Notes: generated by a model from the sequence alone, not told the origin. A DNA stretch of 64,000 bases from Podarcis raffonei (GCF_027172205.1 NC_070614.1:31868501-31932500); one strand, 5' to 3'. Counted from the stretch's first letter, positions 33,922 to 46,256 are shown. A program made the numbers and translations.

Positions 33922-34242
33922 TACCTGAAATACTATCCAGAATAATAGACACTGCTAAATTATGCTTCAGTTGCCATTTCCTGGTGTGGAACCAGAGGGT
34001 TGGGGTCTGTTTTCTAAGCCCATGCAGCTCAGTTACACGACGTGACAAGCTGGCATAGGACACTATTTGAAAAGGTTGTTTTCCCCTCTGCCAACCTTTG
34101 GCAGAGCAGCAGCGACAACATCCCTGATGCTGAAAGGGGTTTGGCTCTGGTGTAACTTTATGCCAGCTTCATTACACTGACTTGCTTTATGCTAGTAAAA
34201 CTGTTGGCTACTAATGCAGTGTTAAATTAATTTATTTTAATA

Positions 34243-34471
34243 CAGTTATACCTTGGGATGAATACGCTTCGGGTTAGGCAAATTTGGGTTGCGCTCCGCG
34301 GTGACCCGGAAGTAACGGAGCGCGTTACTTCCGGGTTTCGCTGTGCACTCATGCGCAGACCATCAAAATGACGTCATGCGCACACGCAGATGCGCCGTTG
34401 CGTCTTGCGTTCCATTCGGGATGCGAATGGGGCTCCAGAACGGATCCCGTTCGCATCCCGAGGTACCACTG
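34243..34471. mobile_element. TA-flanked palindromic MITE, GC-rich-core subfamily, second copy
   Basis: 229 bp between TA dinucleotides; ends CAGTTATACCTTGGGATG and CCCGAGGTACCACTG. The core has perfect 13-bp arms ACCCGGAAGTAAC and GTTACTTCCGGGT. It is inserted in an AT-rich LINE-tail-like repeat. Confidence 0.8.
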
Positions 34472-34667
34472 TATTTAATATTGGAATGTAAACTTTTAAG
34501 TTTATTTTAATAGTTTATTATTATATGGCTGTAAACTTACCCTGGGATCTTATGGTGAAGGGTGGATAATAAATCCATTAAATTCATATGTGTAAACTGT
34601 GTTCTGATTTCTGGTAAAATAAAATAAAAATAGCCTTACAAGACTTTATAATGAAGGGGCAAGAATC

Positions 34668-34748
34668 TGTAATCTCCAAATGTCATTGGACTCCAACTCC
34701 CATCAGCCCTAATGATCAGGAAAGCAACATCTGGTGGACCACAGGTCC
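34668..34748. mobile_element. Palindromic hAT-like MITE, copy 6, internally deleted
   Basis: Left arm TTGGACTCCAACTCCCATCA is kept; the right arm is reduced to AGCAACATCTGGTGGACC. Confidence 0.55.
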
Positions 34749-35359
34749 TTGTCAGGGCCTTCACTGTATGGCTACTCCTGGTAGTGTATCATAAAATCCA
34801 TGTGACACCATTGTGTTTGGAGTTTCTCCAAAACTGTATGCCCCTCTCCCATGCACAAGCTGTCACCAATACACGGAAATGGGATTGGGAGCCATTGAGC
34901 AAAATGACATCATAAGGCAGTGCTGATTTAAGTACATACTACTGTGACACCATGGGAGAACTCAGTGAGCAGCAGCCACACATTTAAAGGAAGATGTAGT
35001 CCTCTTTGATTCACAGTATCCCCCGGGAGCAATTATTGACAAACTCGGCAGCCCCAAGTCTAGTTTACTTCCAAGGCCACAAGCATTATTTATTATTATT
35101 TATTATTTCTGGATCAACTTATTTCTCCCTCTCCCAAGAGGCAGTGCTAATGATCATACATGTGCTCTCTTTTTCTTCATGCCCATTATACCTTGCAGCC
35201 CCAGAGGAAATAATCTTGGTTTTCAAAAAGAAAAACAGCAAAAGGATGGCTGTAGTAGATATTCAATGGTGGAAGGGAAGAGATGAAGGTTCTCAGATAA
35301 TAGATAAAAGCTACCCCAGAACAACTGGGGCCTAGGGCAGGAAGAACTTCTCAAGGTGA

Positions 35360-35496
35360 TGAGAATTTTATTGTTATTCATGTTTTTATACTGTATTTTA
35401 TGCTGCTTTTACAATTAAGTATTTTAAATTTGTTGTTAGCCGCCCTGAGCCCAGTTTTCTGAACCAGGAAGGGTGGGGTATAAATAAAATATTATT

Positions 35497-35533
<37 letters not shown>

Positions 35534-35534
35534 G
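35360..35534 (+). mobile_element. LINE-type 3' end with (GAT)n tail
   Basis: Contains TTGTTAGCCGCCCTGAGCCC and GGGTGGGGTATAAATAAAAT, a 3' end common to reptile L2-type repeats, followed by a GAT microsatellite. Confidence 0.55.
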
Positions 35535-35915
35535 ATAATTCCAGTACCAAGAAAGAAGCACCCATTGGAAATGGCTGGCAACACTAGTATCTCTTTTACA
35601 TTCTGAAGCAGCATACATAGTAACAGATAAGAAATGAGACTCTTACCTGTTCAGCTATGGCTCTTCTCATGTTTTCTGGACTGTGAAAGCAGCTCAGTGG
35701 GCAGCTTCAGGGATTGTTCTGAGATATAAAATGTGATCCTGTTTAAGGTGTCTGTTTCTATTTTCACTCTTCTACAAATGCCACCTTTTGTCTTATTAAT
35801 AAACATACTTCTTCTTTAACTAATGGCCAATATAACAGATATTTTAATAGTTGGAGACAGACTTCTTGTAGTGTGTACAGTCGTTTATGGGCAAAGGAAA
35901 TAAAGGTCTACTCCA

Positions 35916-35975
35916 GAGATGGGAAACCTGTGGCCCTCTGGAGACTGCTGGACCACAACTCCCATCACCCTGACT
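35916..35975. mobile_element. Palindromic hAT-like MITE, copy 7, left arm only
   Basis: GGGAAACCTGTGGCCCTCTG and GGACCACAACTCCCATCACC. Confidence 0.5.
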
Positions 35976-36006
35976 AGGGCAGCAGATATAGGCTATAGCC
36001 TGAGTC

Positions 36007-36227
36007 CAGTGCCAGATTAAACCCTGTGGAGGTCCCTAGGCAGTCAAAATCTCAGGGGCCCCACACAAATTATCTCCTAATATGTTTTTGATTTTACCAA
36101 CCAACAATTTTAATAAACCAATTTCAAGATCAAATCAATATTATTTTGATCTGTTGTCGCTGAGCCCCTAACAAGCATGGCGCCCATAGGCCGGCAGCTA
36201 CTCTGCCTATTTGGTAATCCAGCACTG
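36007..36227. mobile_element. hAT-like MITE with CAGTGC ends
   Basis: Inverted ends CAGTGCCAGATTAAACC and GGTAATCCAGCACTG. The 8-bp flanks CCTGAGTC and CCTGCACC match at five positions, suggesting an old 8-bp duplication. Confidence 0.5.
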
Positions 36228-36317
36228 CCTGCACCATGAAAAGGAAGGGAAGAGGCAAGCTAGCTAACCCTTCCTTCTTCTTAACTTCAGTGTTGTCACC
36301 AAGTAGACATACCCACT

Positions 36318-36827
36318 TGTCAGGGACTGGGCAGAGGAGGAATGGTGAAGACTGCCTCCCCTTCCTGACCCTTCCAGGGAGGAGGAAGGGGAAGACAGTA
36401 TAGATTTACAACAGTGGTTTGCGGGAGGTCACAGCTCAGAGGCAGATGAGGGGGAAAGTTGGGAAATAATGGGAGAGGAGGAGGAGGAGGAGGAGGAGGA
36501 GGAGCGAAGGGGAATGGCGGCTGGCTGACACAGTGTCATTAGAAAGCATCCCAGACCATCCATCTCTCAAAACCCGGTGAGCCTTGAAAGTAAGAGAGCA
36601 AAGAGCTCAAAGACAGAGGGCACATAGCAACACCCGTAGAAGTGCCGAATGGTGAAGTGAGAGAGACAGGGGGTGGAGATTCACTCAGGACAGCGCCATT
36701 ATCCAAGAAGCTGGGTTCTATAGCCTCTCTCTGTAAATATTGAAATAAAAAAGGATAGTAAGAAACCTTTCCTTGTCTTTATACTTTCCTGGGCAACCAG
36801 CCAGGAGCTGCTGACAGCATCCGGACA
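36318..36827 (+). mobile_element. Candidate solo LTR fossil
   Basis: About 510 bp starting TGTCAGGGACTGG and ending GCATCCGGACA (TG...CA with TGTC/GACA ends), with an AATAAA signal near 36,740. Flanks are CCACT and CCACA, an imperfect 5-bp duplication. No internal retroviral or gypsy sequence follows, so a solo LTR is the simplest reading. The family is unknown. It includes a (GGA)n run. Confidence 0.45.
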
Positions 36828-38202
36828 CCACACCACCCATTAACACTGGAGGGAGGGAGGTAGCATTGTGCTCTAAATAAAAGTTATGGAGTTCATACCA
36901 GAGAAGCTTATAGGTCTCATATGCACTTATCCAGGGAACTGCTCCTCTCCAGTCCTGTCCCCCCACCAAACCCTCATGAACAGCATATTCATGTAATTGT
37001 GGAAGTGGCCTGTCTTTGGGTTCCTGGAGAGGGACATATGGCATCTGTGTCAGAAATATGGAATGCCTTTTTGTTCTTGGTAACAACCGGTTGTGCATTT
37101 GTAGAAGTGGGTAGGAACCATGCAGAACTTGTTCTGAACATTTTAGCTGCATACCAACCCATGACTAGGAATGAAACCTGCCTCTACAAGTGCCCTTTTA
37201 GCATCCTATGTAGCAGTGAAAGGGGAGTTGTTCAAATATGGCTTTCTGGCACTTAAGATTTTCTTAATAGCCTTGGAATCATGAATTGTTTATTGATTAT
37301 TTTTTACATTTTAAATGTTTCCTTGTATTTCTAGTTTAAAGATTTGTAAATGTTTTAGGTTTGCTTTATAATATGCATAGATTTCTAAAGTAATTTTACA
37401 GAATTATCCTGTAATCATCTTTCCTGATTTATTTAGCATTAATACTTTTTATCCTATGGGGAAACTGCATTTTAATGCTCCTATCAGTACATTGCCATAG
37501 GCATACCTATCAGTACATAGTCATACCCAGAATAGATCCATTAAGATCAAGGAATGAAGTTACTTAATGCCATTGATTTCAAGTAGTCTACTCTGCATTG
37601 ATACAGCAGTTTATTTTATTTTCCCTTTGCTTCACTAACTATTAACTGCTACATTGTATTGGACATTTCACACAATATAACAGCCGCTTCTGGAAATATG
37701 GTGGAATATATTGCAGATTTAACACATATTTTCATGTTATTTGCGAACATATTTTTTTTCTGGAAACAAATAACACCAGAATAGTATACAAAAATAGTGA
37801 AATAGTTCTAAGCACATGGTCTGAGTTTTTAGAGAGCAAGTTCAATCACATCCTATCTTGATGAATTCACATGGTGAAAGCAAGTGAAGAAGGAAGTTTC
37901 ACTTCACCAGAGGTGAGGGGGTGTGACCTAACTGAGTCTAAGAATACAATTCTATGGTCTTAGCCCATTCATGCATTAACTAGCCCTAAGATAGCTAGTT
38001 ATATCTGACTGCAGTTACCCACAGGATGCCTTCTGCCCTGGCCTAGACATTCTGTGAAATTACAATGACAACTGTAGGTGAACAATAAAAGCAAACAACC
38101 TAACTGACTCACTGCTTCTTATTTACAGAACTACCAGCATTAACAGATCAAACTGCTGTGACCTCCCCTCCCACTTAGGAAGGCTCACTATCCTGACCAA
38201 AG
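36828..38202. other. Intergenic before OR 2
   Basis: Long open frames occur by chance near 36.7-37.26 kb but show no recognisable family. The rest is AT-rich, with a fragment of the 8,926-type palindromic repeat near 37.52-37.60 kb. Confidence 0.4.
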
Positions 38203-39150
38203 ATGGACTCCCTCAAATCTATGGGAAGACAGAATACAACAAGTGTCACAGAGTTTATCCTCATGGGATTCTCTATTGATGTGAAGAATCAGATGCTTCT
38301 CTTTGCCTTAGGACTTTCAGCCTATCTATTGACTTTGTCTGGGAATCTGGCCATCATTGTATTAATTCGGGTGGACCAAAGCCTCCATACACCCATGTAC
38401 TTCCTCCTGGGAAACCTCTCTTTTATTGAGATCTGCTACACTTCCACCACAGTCCCCAAGATGCTGTGGGATCTCTTGTTGGGAGACAAGAAAATCTCCT
38501 TTGTAGGATGTGCACTGCAGATGTATTTCTTTGTCTCGTTGGGGGGCACAGAGTGTGTGCTCCTCTCAGCCATGGCATATGACCGCTATGCAGCTATCTG
38601 CCACCCATTGCACTACACTCTGCTCATGAGCCCATCAGTACGTAGGAGTCTGCTGGCAGTTTCATGGGCTGTTGGCAACTTCAATTCCATGGTCAACACA
38701 GCAATGGTCTTTTCCTTAAATTTCTGTCACTCCCATGAGATTGACCACTTCTTCTGTGACATACCTCCCCTTCTGCACATCTCTTGTTCTGACACATTTG
38801 TCAGCCAGCTCATAACCTTCACCATCTCTGGGTGTGTTATCATTGTGCCATTCTGCCTGACCCTTCTCTCCTATGCCTTGATAGTCTCCTCGGTGCTCAA
38901 AATCCGCACAGCTCATGGTAGAATCAAGGCATTCTCCACCTGTGCTTCCCACCTCACTGTGGTGAGCATCTTCTTTGGTACTATCATTTACACCTACATA
39001 CGGCCCTCCTCCACTCATTCTATGGAACAGGACCGCCTAGTTTCTGTGCTGTATGCCATCATCACTCCCATGCTCAACCCCCTGATCTATAGCTTCAGGA
39101 ACAAGGAAGTGCAGGGAGCACTTCAGAGAGCACTTGGGAAGAACAGATAA
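38203..39150 (+). CDS. Olfactory receptor 2, intact, class II
   Basis: 315 residues, single coding exon. The ATG at 38203 is the first in frame; another at residue 7 (MGRQNTTSVTEF) sits at the usual distance before the N-glycosylation site NTTS. Motifs: HTPMYFLLGNLSFIEICYTS, MAYDRYAAICHPLHY, FFCDIPPLLHISCSD, KAFSTCASHLTVV and PMLNPLIYSFRNKEV. It is very close in sequence to ORs 3 and 4, so the three are recent tandem copies. Expressed in olfactory neurons by family knowledge. The subfamily name is not certain. Confidence 0.93.
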   Translation: MDSLKSMGRQNTTSVTEFILMGFSIDVKNQMLLFALGLSAYLLTLSGNLAIIVLIRVDQSLHTPMYFLLGNLSFIEICYTSTTVPKMLWDLLLGDKKISFVGCALQMYFFVSLGGTECVLLSAMAYDRYAAICHPLHYTLLMSPSVRRSLLAVSWAVGNFNSMVNTAMVFSLNFCHSHEIDHFFCDIPPLLHISCSDTFVSQLITFTISGCVIIVPFCLTLLSYALIVSSVLKIRTAHGRIKAFSTCASHLTVVSIFFGTIIYTYIRPSSTHSMEQDRLVSVLYAIITPMLNPLIYSFRNKEVQGALQRALGKNR

Positions 39151-39238
39151 TAGATATGGGACCAGTAAATTGAAAAGTTAAGATCCACCACAAAATTCAT
39201 CAGATTAGTTTAAAAGACATTGGGTGACATCCTAAGTC

Positions 39239-39373
39239 AGGGGTGGCCAACATGGTGCTCTCCAGATATTGTTGGACTACAAGTCTCATCTCTGACTGTT
39301 GACCATGATGACTGTGGATTTTGGGAGTTGGATTCCAACAACACCATGATGACATCACTTTGACTACTCCTGT
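39239..39373. mobile_element. Palindromic hAT-like MITE, copy 8
   Basis: Starts CAGGGGTGGCCAACATGGTG and has the mirrored GGAGTTGGATTCCAACAACA arm; this copy best shows the CAGGGGTGG end. It lies 90 bp after OR 2. Confidence 0.65.
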
Positions 39374-40360
39374 ACCAAGTCCTGCTGAAATCAAGGAACA
39401 AGATATTTTTATTAGATATGCCAAGTGTGACATGTAGAATAGTTAATAACATTTACAAATCAGAAGGTAGATCTAAAAATTCAACGCAGTACAGAATTCC
39501 TTTTGCCATGAGCCTTATTGGACAAATCAGCCTAATGCTACTGAAGTTATATGTACAGGATATCCAGCTATATATCTTCCAATTGTTTCTACAACAACAA
39601 AGTTATCATGACGATACAGGCTGATGGAAAATCCCAATGTCAATTTTGTGTTTCGGTGGTTTGCAAAAGGTCTGATAAGATCCTCAGTGCTGATTGTACA
39701 GCATATTAAGCTGTCCTTAGAGGAAACCTTCCACAAGTAACTACTAATTCTGTCTGTAGAGATCAAGATCTTATGTGGTAGACATTCACACAATCCCCTA
39801 GGAACACCTCGCTGCATTATTTACTACACCTGGTGTAATGTAGTTTGCAGCTGCATCGTGGAGGAGGCAGAAGTAGACCAGCAAGCTACTGAAACTGGTC
39901 TGTGAGATTTAAGAAAATACTATCTTTATCTACATCTTTTTCTGGAATGAGATTACAAAAGGGATGACTCCTTGCAATTAAACAAAAGCATAAAGAGCAT
40001 GGCACAGGTAAAGACGTACTTAAAGCTTGGTGAGATCTTTAGTATTGCACTTTGTTATTTATCATTTTTTGGTATTTACAAATGAAATCATTTTTTAAAA
40101 GTAACTCAGTATATGGTAAGTAATTTTAGATGACAACAGTATATCCACTTACCACAAAAGGATTTACTTCAGTGGAGACGTATATGAGGTTGCACTGTAA
40201 CAGAGCACTCCTCTGTAGGAGGGGAGGGAGAATCTGTGATTCTGCCAAATCCTGAGCTCTACTGGTCTTGCATCAGTCATGACAGAAGATGGGTGGCTAG
40301 AGTGATGGGTGGCTAGAGTGTTGGAGAAATGGGAGAGATTTGGATCCAGATGACCCAAAG
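39374..40360. other. Intergenic after OR 2
   Basis: No gene or clear repeat recognised. Confidence 0.4.
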
Positions 40361-40376
40361 CGCTCGCGCGCGCGCG

Positions 40377-40466
<90 letters not shown>
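40361..40466. repeat. Four-part compound microsatellite (CG)n(CT)n(CA)n(GA)n
   Basis: Consecutive CG, CT, CA and GA runs over about 105 bp. The CT and GA runs are complementary and could fold back on the CA spacer. Confidence 0.95.
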
Positions 40467-40470
<4 letters not shown>

Positions 40471-41228
40471 TGCACAAACACACACCAGAATGTTTCCTTT
40501 CCCCCTTCTCCTCCATTAGTGCACCAACTGTGGCACTCTTTTCCACAGCAGCTAGGAACAGGCTTTCAAGGACAGACCTCTCTCTCTCTGCTCACAGAGG
40601 GAGGTGTGCAAAATCCAGTGATCCCTAAGATAGTCCTTGATTTTAGGGAGTTCTCTCTTTAAGAAGCTCTTTGATCCAAGTCTGGTTTAAAAATTTAAAG
40701 AACCATAATAAGAACAGCTAGCGGTCTTGGAATCATCTGGTCACAACCTCACTCGTTATGGTTCTATGTGACCTCTTTGCTTTACATGCTACAAGTCCCT
40801 TTTAAAGCAGCCTTGTTAGACAGGAATCTTAGATTTTCTAAAAAGGTGGGGCATTTATATAATTGGATGCTTTATGTTTCATTTCTTTTATGCTTAAAAA
40901 GATGCTTACAGGGCAAGTGGGCACACTGTAAAGAGCATTGCCAGTGAGATCCCAACAACCTATGATATTATTTTGCCCAGAGGTATTGTTTACATTTATG
41001 CAAAATGGTGTCACGGGTCTCTCTGTCCTTAGTGCTTTAAGTACCTAGCAATGCCCCTGCCGGCTACAATCAGTTCCATAATTCTCCAGAAATTTATTTG
41101 GTGAAACCTAGAAAATTCTAAATTAACTTCTCGATGTTGTTTCTCACTAATAGTGTACATTTATAACATCTGCTGTTGTGCTTCAGGTACAAGGAGTCTT
41201 ACAGCCCTATCATAAAAGATGGTCAAAG

Positions 41229-42164
41229 ATGAGCAGAATGAAGGTGAACCACACAGTTGTCACAGAGTTCATCCTCCTGGGCTTATCCAGTGATCCAGCC
41301 CAACAGAAACTTCTTTTTTCCTTAGTACTTTTAATCTATCTGCTAACTTTAGTAGGAAATCTAGCCATCATGACTTTGATTTGTGTGGACCGGTGCCTCC
41401 AGACACCAATGTACTTCCTCCTCGGCAACCTTTCATTCATTGAGATCTGCTACACCTCTTCCACTGTCCCAAAGATGCTCTGGAACCTCATGTCAGGAGA
41501 CAGGACCATCTCCTTCACTGGCTGTGCTCTCCAGATGTATTTCTTTGTCACTTTAGGAGGCACAGAGTGTGTACTCCTCTCAGCCATGGCGTATGACCGT
41601 TACGCAGCCATCTGCCACCCGTTGCGCTACACCGTGCTGATGAGCCAGCCAACCTGTAAAGGATTGCTAACAGTTTCATGGACTGTTGGCAACTTCAACT
41701 CTATCATCAACACAGCCTTGGTTTTCTCCCTTGACTTCTGTAATTCAAACCAAATAGAGCACTTTTTCTGTGACATTCCTCCCCTTTTGCACCTCTCCTG
41801 CTCTGACACAAGACTGAGCAAACTGGTGACCTTTACAGTCTCTGGATGTGGCATTACCTTGTCCTTCTTCCTAACTCTACTCTCCTACATCTTCATTGTC
41901 TTCACTGTGCTCAAAATACGTACATCTCAGGGTCGGATCAAAGCTTTCTCCACCTGTGCATCCCACCTCACTGTGGTGAGCATCTTCTATGGAACCATCA
42001 TCTTCACTTACCTAACTCCATCCTCCAGCCATTCCACTGAACAGGAGCAGCTGGTCTCTGTGCTCTATGCCATCATCACCCCTCTGCTGAACCCTCTAAT
42101 CTACAGCTTCAGGAACAAGGATGTGCAAAGTGCTCTTCGTAGACTGTTTGGAACAAACACATAG
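41229..42164 (+). CDS. Olfactory receptor 3, intact, class II
   Basis: 311 residues from ATG at 41229. The frame is open further upstream but without an ATG, and a polypyrimidine acceptor (GTGCTTCAG) lies at about 41,186, so the 5' part is probably UTR. NHT glycosylation site near residue 7. Motifs: TPMYFLLGNLSFIEICYTS, MAYDRYAAICHPLRY, FFCDIPPLLHLSCSD, KAFSTCASHLTVV and PLLNPLIYSFRNKDV. A member of the OR 2-3-4 group. Likely functional. Confidence 0.93.
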   Translation: MSRMKVNHTVVTEFILLGLSSDPAQQKLLFSLVLLIYLLTLVGNLAIMTLICVDRCLQTPMYFLLGNLSFIEICYTSSTVPKMLWNLMSGDRTISFTGCALQMYFFVTLGGTECVLLSAMAYDRYAAICHPLRYTVLMSQPTCKGLLTVSWTVGNFNSIINTALVFSLDFCNSNQIEHFFCDIPPLLHLSCSDTRLSKLVTFTVSGCGITLSFFLTLLSYIFIVFTVLKIRTSQGRIKAFSTCASHLTVVSIFYGTIIFTYLTPSSSHSTEQEQLVSVLYAIITPLLNPLIYSFRNKDVQSALRRLFGTNT

Positions 42165-42337
42165 AGAAAATGGGCCTGGAATCTTGAACAATTCAGCAAA
42201 AGAAAATCAATAACACAGGTTGAAAAATATTTGAAATGTTTTAGCTGTGTGAACGTTTACACATTTTGTTATATTTATTTGTCTCCATTAATGCTCTTTT
42301 TTATTCCTATCAGTAACAAAAATAGATAACCCAACCC

Positions 42338-42464
42338 AGCAGAAGTGGGCAACCTGTGGCCCTACAGTTGTTTCTGGACTACAAATTCTATAGCCTTTTG
42401 ATCATTCTATCTGGGACTGATGGAAGTTGGAGTCCAGTAACATCTGGAGAGTCCCCACCCCTGC
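42338..42464. mobile_element. Palindromic hAT-like MITE, copy 9
   Basis: AGAAGTGGGCAACCTGTGGC at the left, AGTTGGAGTCCAGTAACATC at the right, ending GTCCCCACCCCTG. Confidence 0.65.
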
Positions 42465-43369
42465 AATACAGCCTTAAGGTCCAGGATCATTGTCCATGGA
42501 AACATGAGGCAGTTTTCCTTTTCTGTGTGTCATGGGTTCTCCCACTCCTCCAACAACACTCCCAACAAGTCCAACAACCTTCTCATTTTTGAGGAGGAAA
42601 ACCAGATAATAGAGTGCTTTGCATGTATAATCAGCGGCTTTGCATGTATAATCAGCGGAGTCAGCCCACCATCCTCTATGGTTGAAAAAGCTGGAGAGCT
42701 ATTAGCATGTGGAGAAGTTTGAACATTGGCTTTGGTATGTAGACCCAACAGAATCCACCCTGAACCACTAGATACAGGCATTGAAGAGTTGCTGGTTATC
42801 ACTCTGAAATTGGGGTGGATGTTTCAGAAGAATTAAATCACTTTGAGCTTCCCCTACCATCTCAAAAGGAAGGATTTTGCTGCAACTTCTCAATTTAGAC
42901 CTACAAATGAAGAGGTGCATCCAGTGTTCGTCATATGTGGAACTGAGCCTTTGGGCTTAATTGATTTCAATGGGTCTGTGCTGATTGAGACTTGGCTGGA
43001 TAACCTCAAAGATTGTGGACAAGCTCTCAAAACACCAAGAAAATAATATATTCAGCTCTTGAGATGCTTATTTTTATGGGGCATTTGAATTGTGAATTCC
43101 TTTGTAGCAGCTAAAATTGTATTAGCTCGTGGATAGAAATCTTTTTCACCTACATTGATGAAATGGTGGTTGAAAGCATTAGATATTGGAGATTAGAAAT
43201 TGATAAAATTTGAAGATACAACGCTGGCTGATTTCTTTCAGAAATCTCTCTCATTTATTACACACTTTAATGTACAATGTACTAAAGAAATTTGTTTTGT
43301 TACATATTTCTCTATATATAATAAAAATGTAAGGCTGTCATCATTCACCCCTATTGGAGGATTTGTAGT

Positions 43370-44110
43370 ACCTCTTCATAGTCCTGAATTTTCATGAAGG
43401 CAGAGTAGGATAGGGGAGCAAAAATGAAGGCAGATAGTACAACAGCAGTGGCTGTGGTACAGGAGCGAGAATGGAAGATCACTGAGAGGGGGGAAGTTGT
43501 GGTTTAAAACAGCAGAAGAATTTAAAGCAGGAATGTAGAGAACTTAGAGCAAAGTGTCAGTTTTAAACAATGGCAGAGGTTTGAGTAAAGTACTATGGAA
43601 TATTTGAGGGCTCCACATCCTTTATCTATCTCACATGAGGCAGCTGATAAATGGAAGAGGGATAAGTTTGAGTACAGCAAGAAGGAAGGGACTCTGAAAG
43701 AAAAAAAAGTAGCCATTTTAAATAATGGCAGAGGTTTGAGTGGAGTTTACAGAGGATGACACTGAGAGGGGAAGTGGTTGTTTAAAACATCATTTCAGTA
43801 CAGTAAAAAGGGTTGTTTTCACTTTGTGGTGTTACCATTTGTGTTATACTTCTCATTGTTAAAAACTGTTATGTTTGGGGGTTTTTTCTAAAAAAAAATA
43901 CAACCTCTCAATGTCCCTTCATCCCTCCTTTATTCAAACCTTTTGTGATTGTTTAAAACCACCATTTTCTTCTCAGTGTCCTCCACCCGTGCTTTACCCA
44001 AACTTCTGCCATGGCAATAAATGGCAGGAAGGAGAAAGCATTTTTGCTGCTCTACTTACATTACAGCATTCCAATTCCGCTTTTTAAAAACAATTCCGCT
44101 TTTTAAAAAC
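43370..44110. repeat. Cluster of direct and inverted low-copy repeats
   Basis: ATGGCAGAGGTTTGAGT occurs at 43,569 and 43,724. CACTGAGAGGGG with a following GTTTAAAAC occurs at 43,480 and 43,760. The inverse forms GTTTAAAAC..CTCAGTGTCC and CAAACTTCTGCCAT occur at 43,951-44,012. An 18-bp duplication (AATTCCGCTTTTTAAAAA) ends it. Probably a degraded, partly inverted repeat; family unknown. Confidence 0.5.
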
Positions 44111-46256
44111 GAAAACAATTTAGGGACAAAAAGTATGAAAATACATGGCATGGCATATTTGCTCTTCAAACATATCATTAAGGATTTCTGAACTGGTCAT
44201 AAACCACATTTTTGAATGTTTCTATTAGAATTTTGGCATGCTTTAAATTAAGATTGGGAAATGTAAAAACACAAAATTGTCTCATGGCCTTTCTGATAGA
44301 TATCCACTGTACTTATTCCCTCAGCTCTTTGAGCTGCTCCCACTTGAGAATATTTTAATGACTCAAGTAGATTCTTTACATTCCTCAATGGGACTAATTT
44401 CAACAGCCCCACGGTGAAATAATCTGAAGTTAGCATAACACAAGCATCTTACTATGCAGTTGTCAACAAGAAGAGATGCTGGACAGCAAATAAAAAGGCA
44501 CCCAAAATGAAATGTTGATTCGTTTACTGTATGACTTCAGAATTGACTTCTTAGCAATGGAATGAGGTTTGTTTCTCTTTCTCTTTTAACTCTCACATTG
44601 GACTTCCTCCCCCTGCTTCATATGATTTTAGACAGACCCTTCCCCCACTGAAAGGGGTGGATCTGGAGCCTTCATGTCTAGTTTGAGCCTGAAGAGTTTA
44701 TGGATAGGATCCAACCGGGTTATTTGGGCATGTTCAAGAACTTGGACACACTAAAGGGAATGTTGGCTTCTCCTCCCCCCCCCCCTTTGAACAGTAGATG
44801 CACTGCTTTATCCCAATATGTGCTTGATGTGTTGTAAGGGCTCCTGGGATGCTCATGAAACTGGAATGAGTGTGGGTTAACTTGATCTGAGATGCTGTAG
44901 CTTCGAAATGTGTAGCTTTCAAATGTGTGTAGGAGTTGCCACTGTCATAATTTGAAGTACATCAGTGTAACTGGTAAATCAAGAATATTACAACACATGG
45001 AATAGTAGGCTCATTAATAACTCAATATAGTGTTGAGTGAATCCCTGATAACTGTAGAATAACACGGAATTTTAACAATAGTGGCTGGCTTGTGTAGCTG
45101 CAAAGTCCTTTGCTTTCATTCAGTGGCAGTTGTTAGGCCAAAGACAAATTAACAAAGGGGTCATTGGAGGAATTTATATGATATATGGGAAAATAGAATA
45201 CAGAAGGGATAACAATACACATTTGTTCTATTTAATCCAAACATAGAGAGGTAGTGCTGAGGCAAATGGTCTGCTTCTTTTTAAATCTTGGTCTCAACTG
45301 GTCAGTCAGGATAGACCAGAAGTCGGAGGCCATGACATGGTAGAAGAGAGGGAAGGAACAAGAGGAGACTGGGAGAAGCAGAGCTGGCAGCCATTGCAAT
45401 GGAGGGAAAGTAAGAAGACCGAGAAAAAGCTGGAGAAGTCTGATAATTGGTAAATAAAAAGCTGGTAATTGTCTGAGGCCAATTACCTCAGTGATGACTT
45501 ACAGGGAGAAGGGAGAAATGCATAGCGCTAGGCTGGATGTAACAGTACAGCAAATAAACAAAACAGGATGAGATCTAATGATAGCAAAAGTCTGAAGCTC
45601 AAAGAGTAAGGGCTCACCAGGAGGTCTCTGACACTAATTTTTTGAATCCATAGGTCTTCTCAGTTGGAAGGAGGGAAGTGACATCTCCTTTTGTGTTATA
45701 CTCACACTAACCCTGATTTAGCTCCAGTAGCACAGTAGTTTGTCTCCACATAATTGACAGGCATAGAGGAAATGAACTTAGAGAGATTTGGCTTCCTATT
45801 TCCTTCTTTCAGAACCTCATAGATCAACACATAATGATGGAACACAAAGATAGAGAGACACAGGTGCAAGACAGCACAATGCCTGGAGAACAAAGTGTTC
45901 ACATGACACAAACAATTAAGCCACGTCACTTGTTACAGGACAAGGATGTTTGATAAGTTGTTATCCGTTCTGCTTTGGAGGGAAATATATCTAGCCCCCA
46001 CAATCAATCACTCAGCATGATTGAAAACTATCCATGGAGTCTTCCCAACAGCCATTTTTATGAAGTGCAGTCAGTGCTACCTAACATTTTATCCGTAGCT
46101 GTGTCAGACTTTAAAGTCCTGTTAAACAGTTGTCAACACTTAACCTTTCTTATTATGTCCCCCCCCCCCACTCTCCTGAATGTGCAGTTCTTTGTACAGT
46201 GAAGGAAGCCCTCTGAGGAGTCCTGATGCCTTCTGGAGATAGAAATCCATGGCAAA
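44111..46256. other. Intergenic between OR 3 and OR 4
   Basis: No OR fragment, other gene or complete known repeat seen. Homopolymer C runs occur near 44,776 and 46,161. Confidence 0.4.

Noticed and set aside
36718-37152. 144-codon minus-strand frame
   Set aside because: Overlaps the candidate LTR and shows no recognisable domain; probably chance.
40164-40628. Open frames rich in Leu-Ser or Arg-Glu on both strands
   Set aside because: They are translations of dinucleotide microsatellites.
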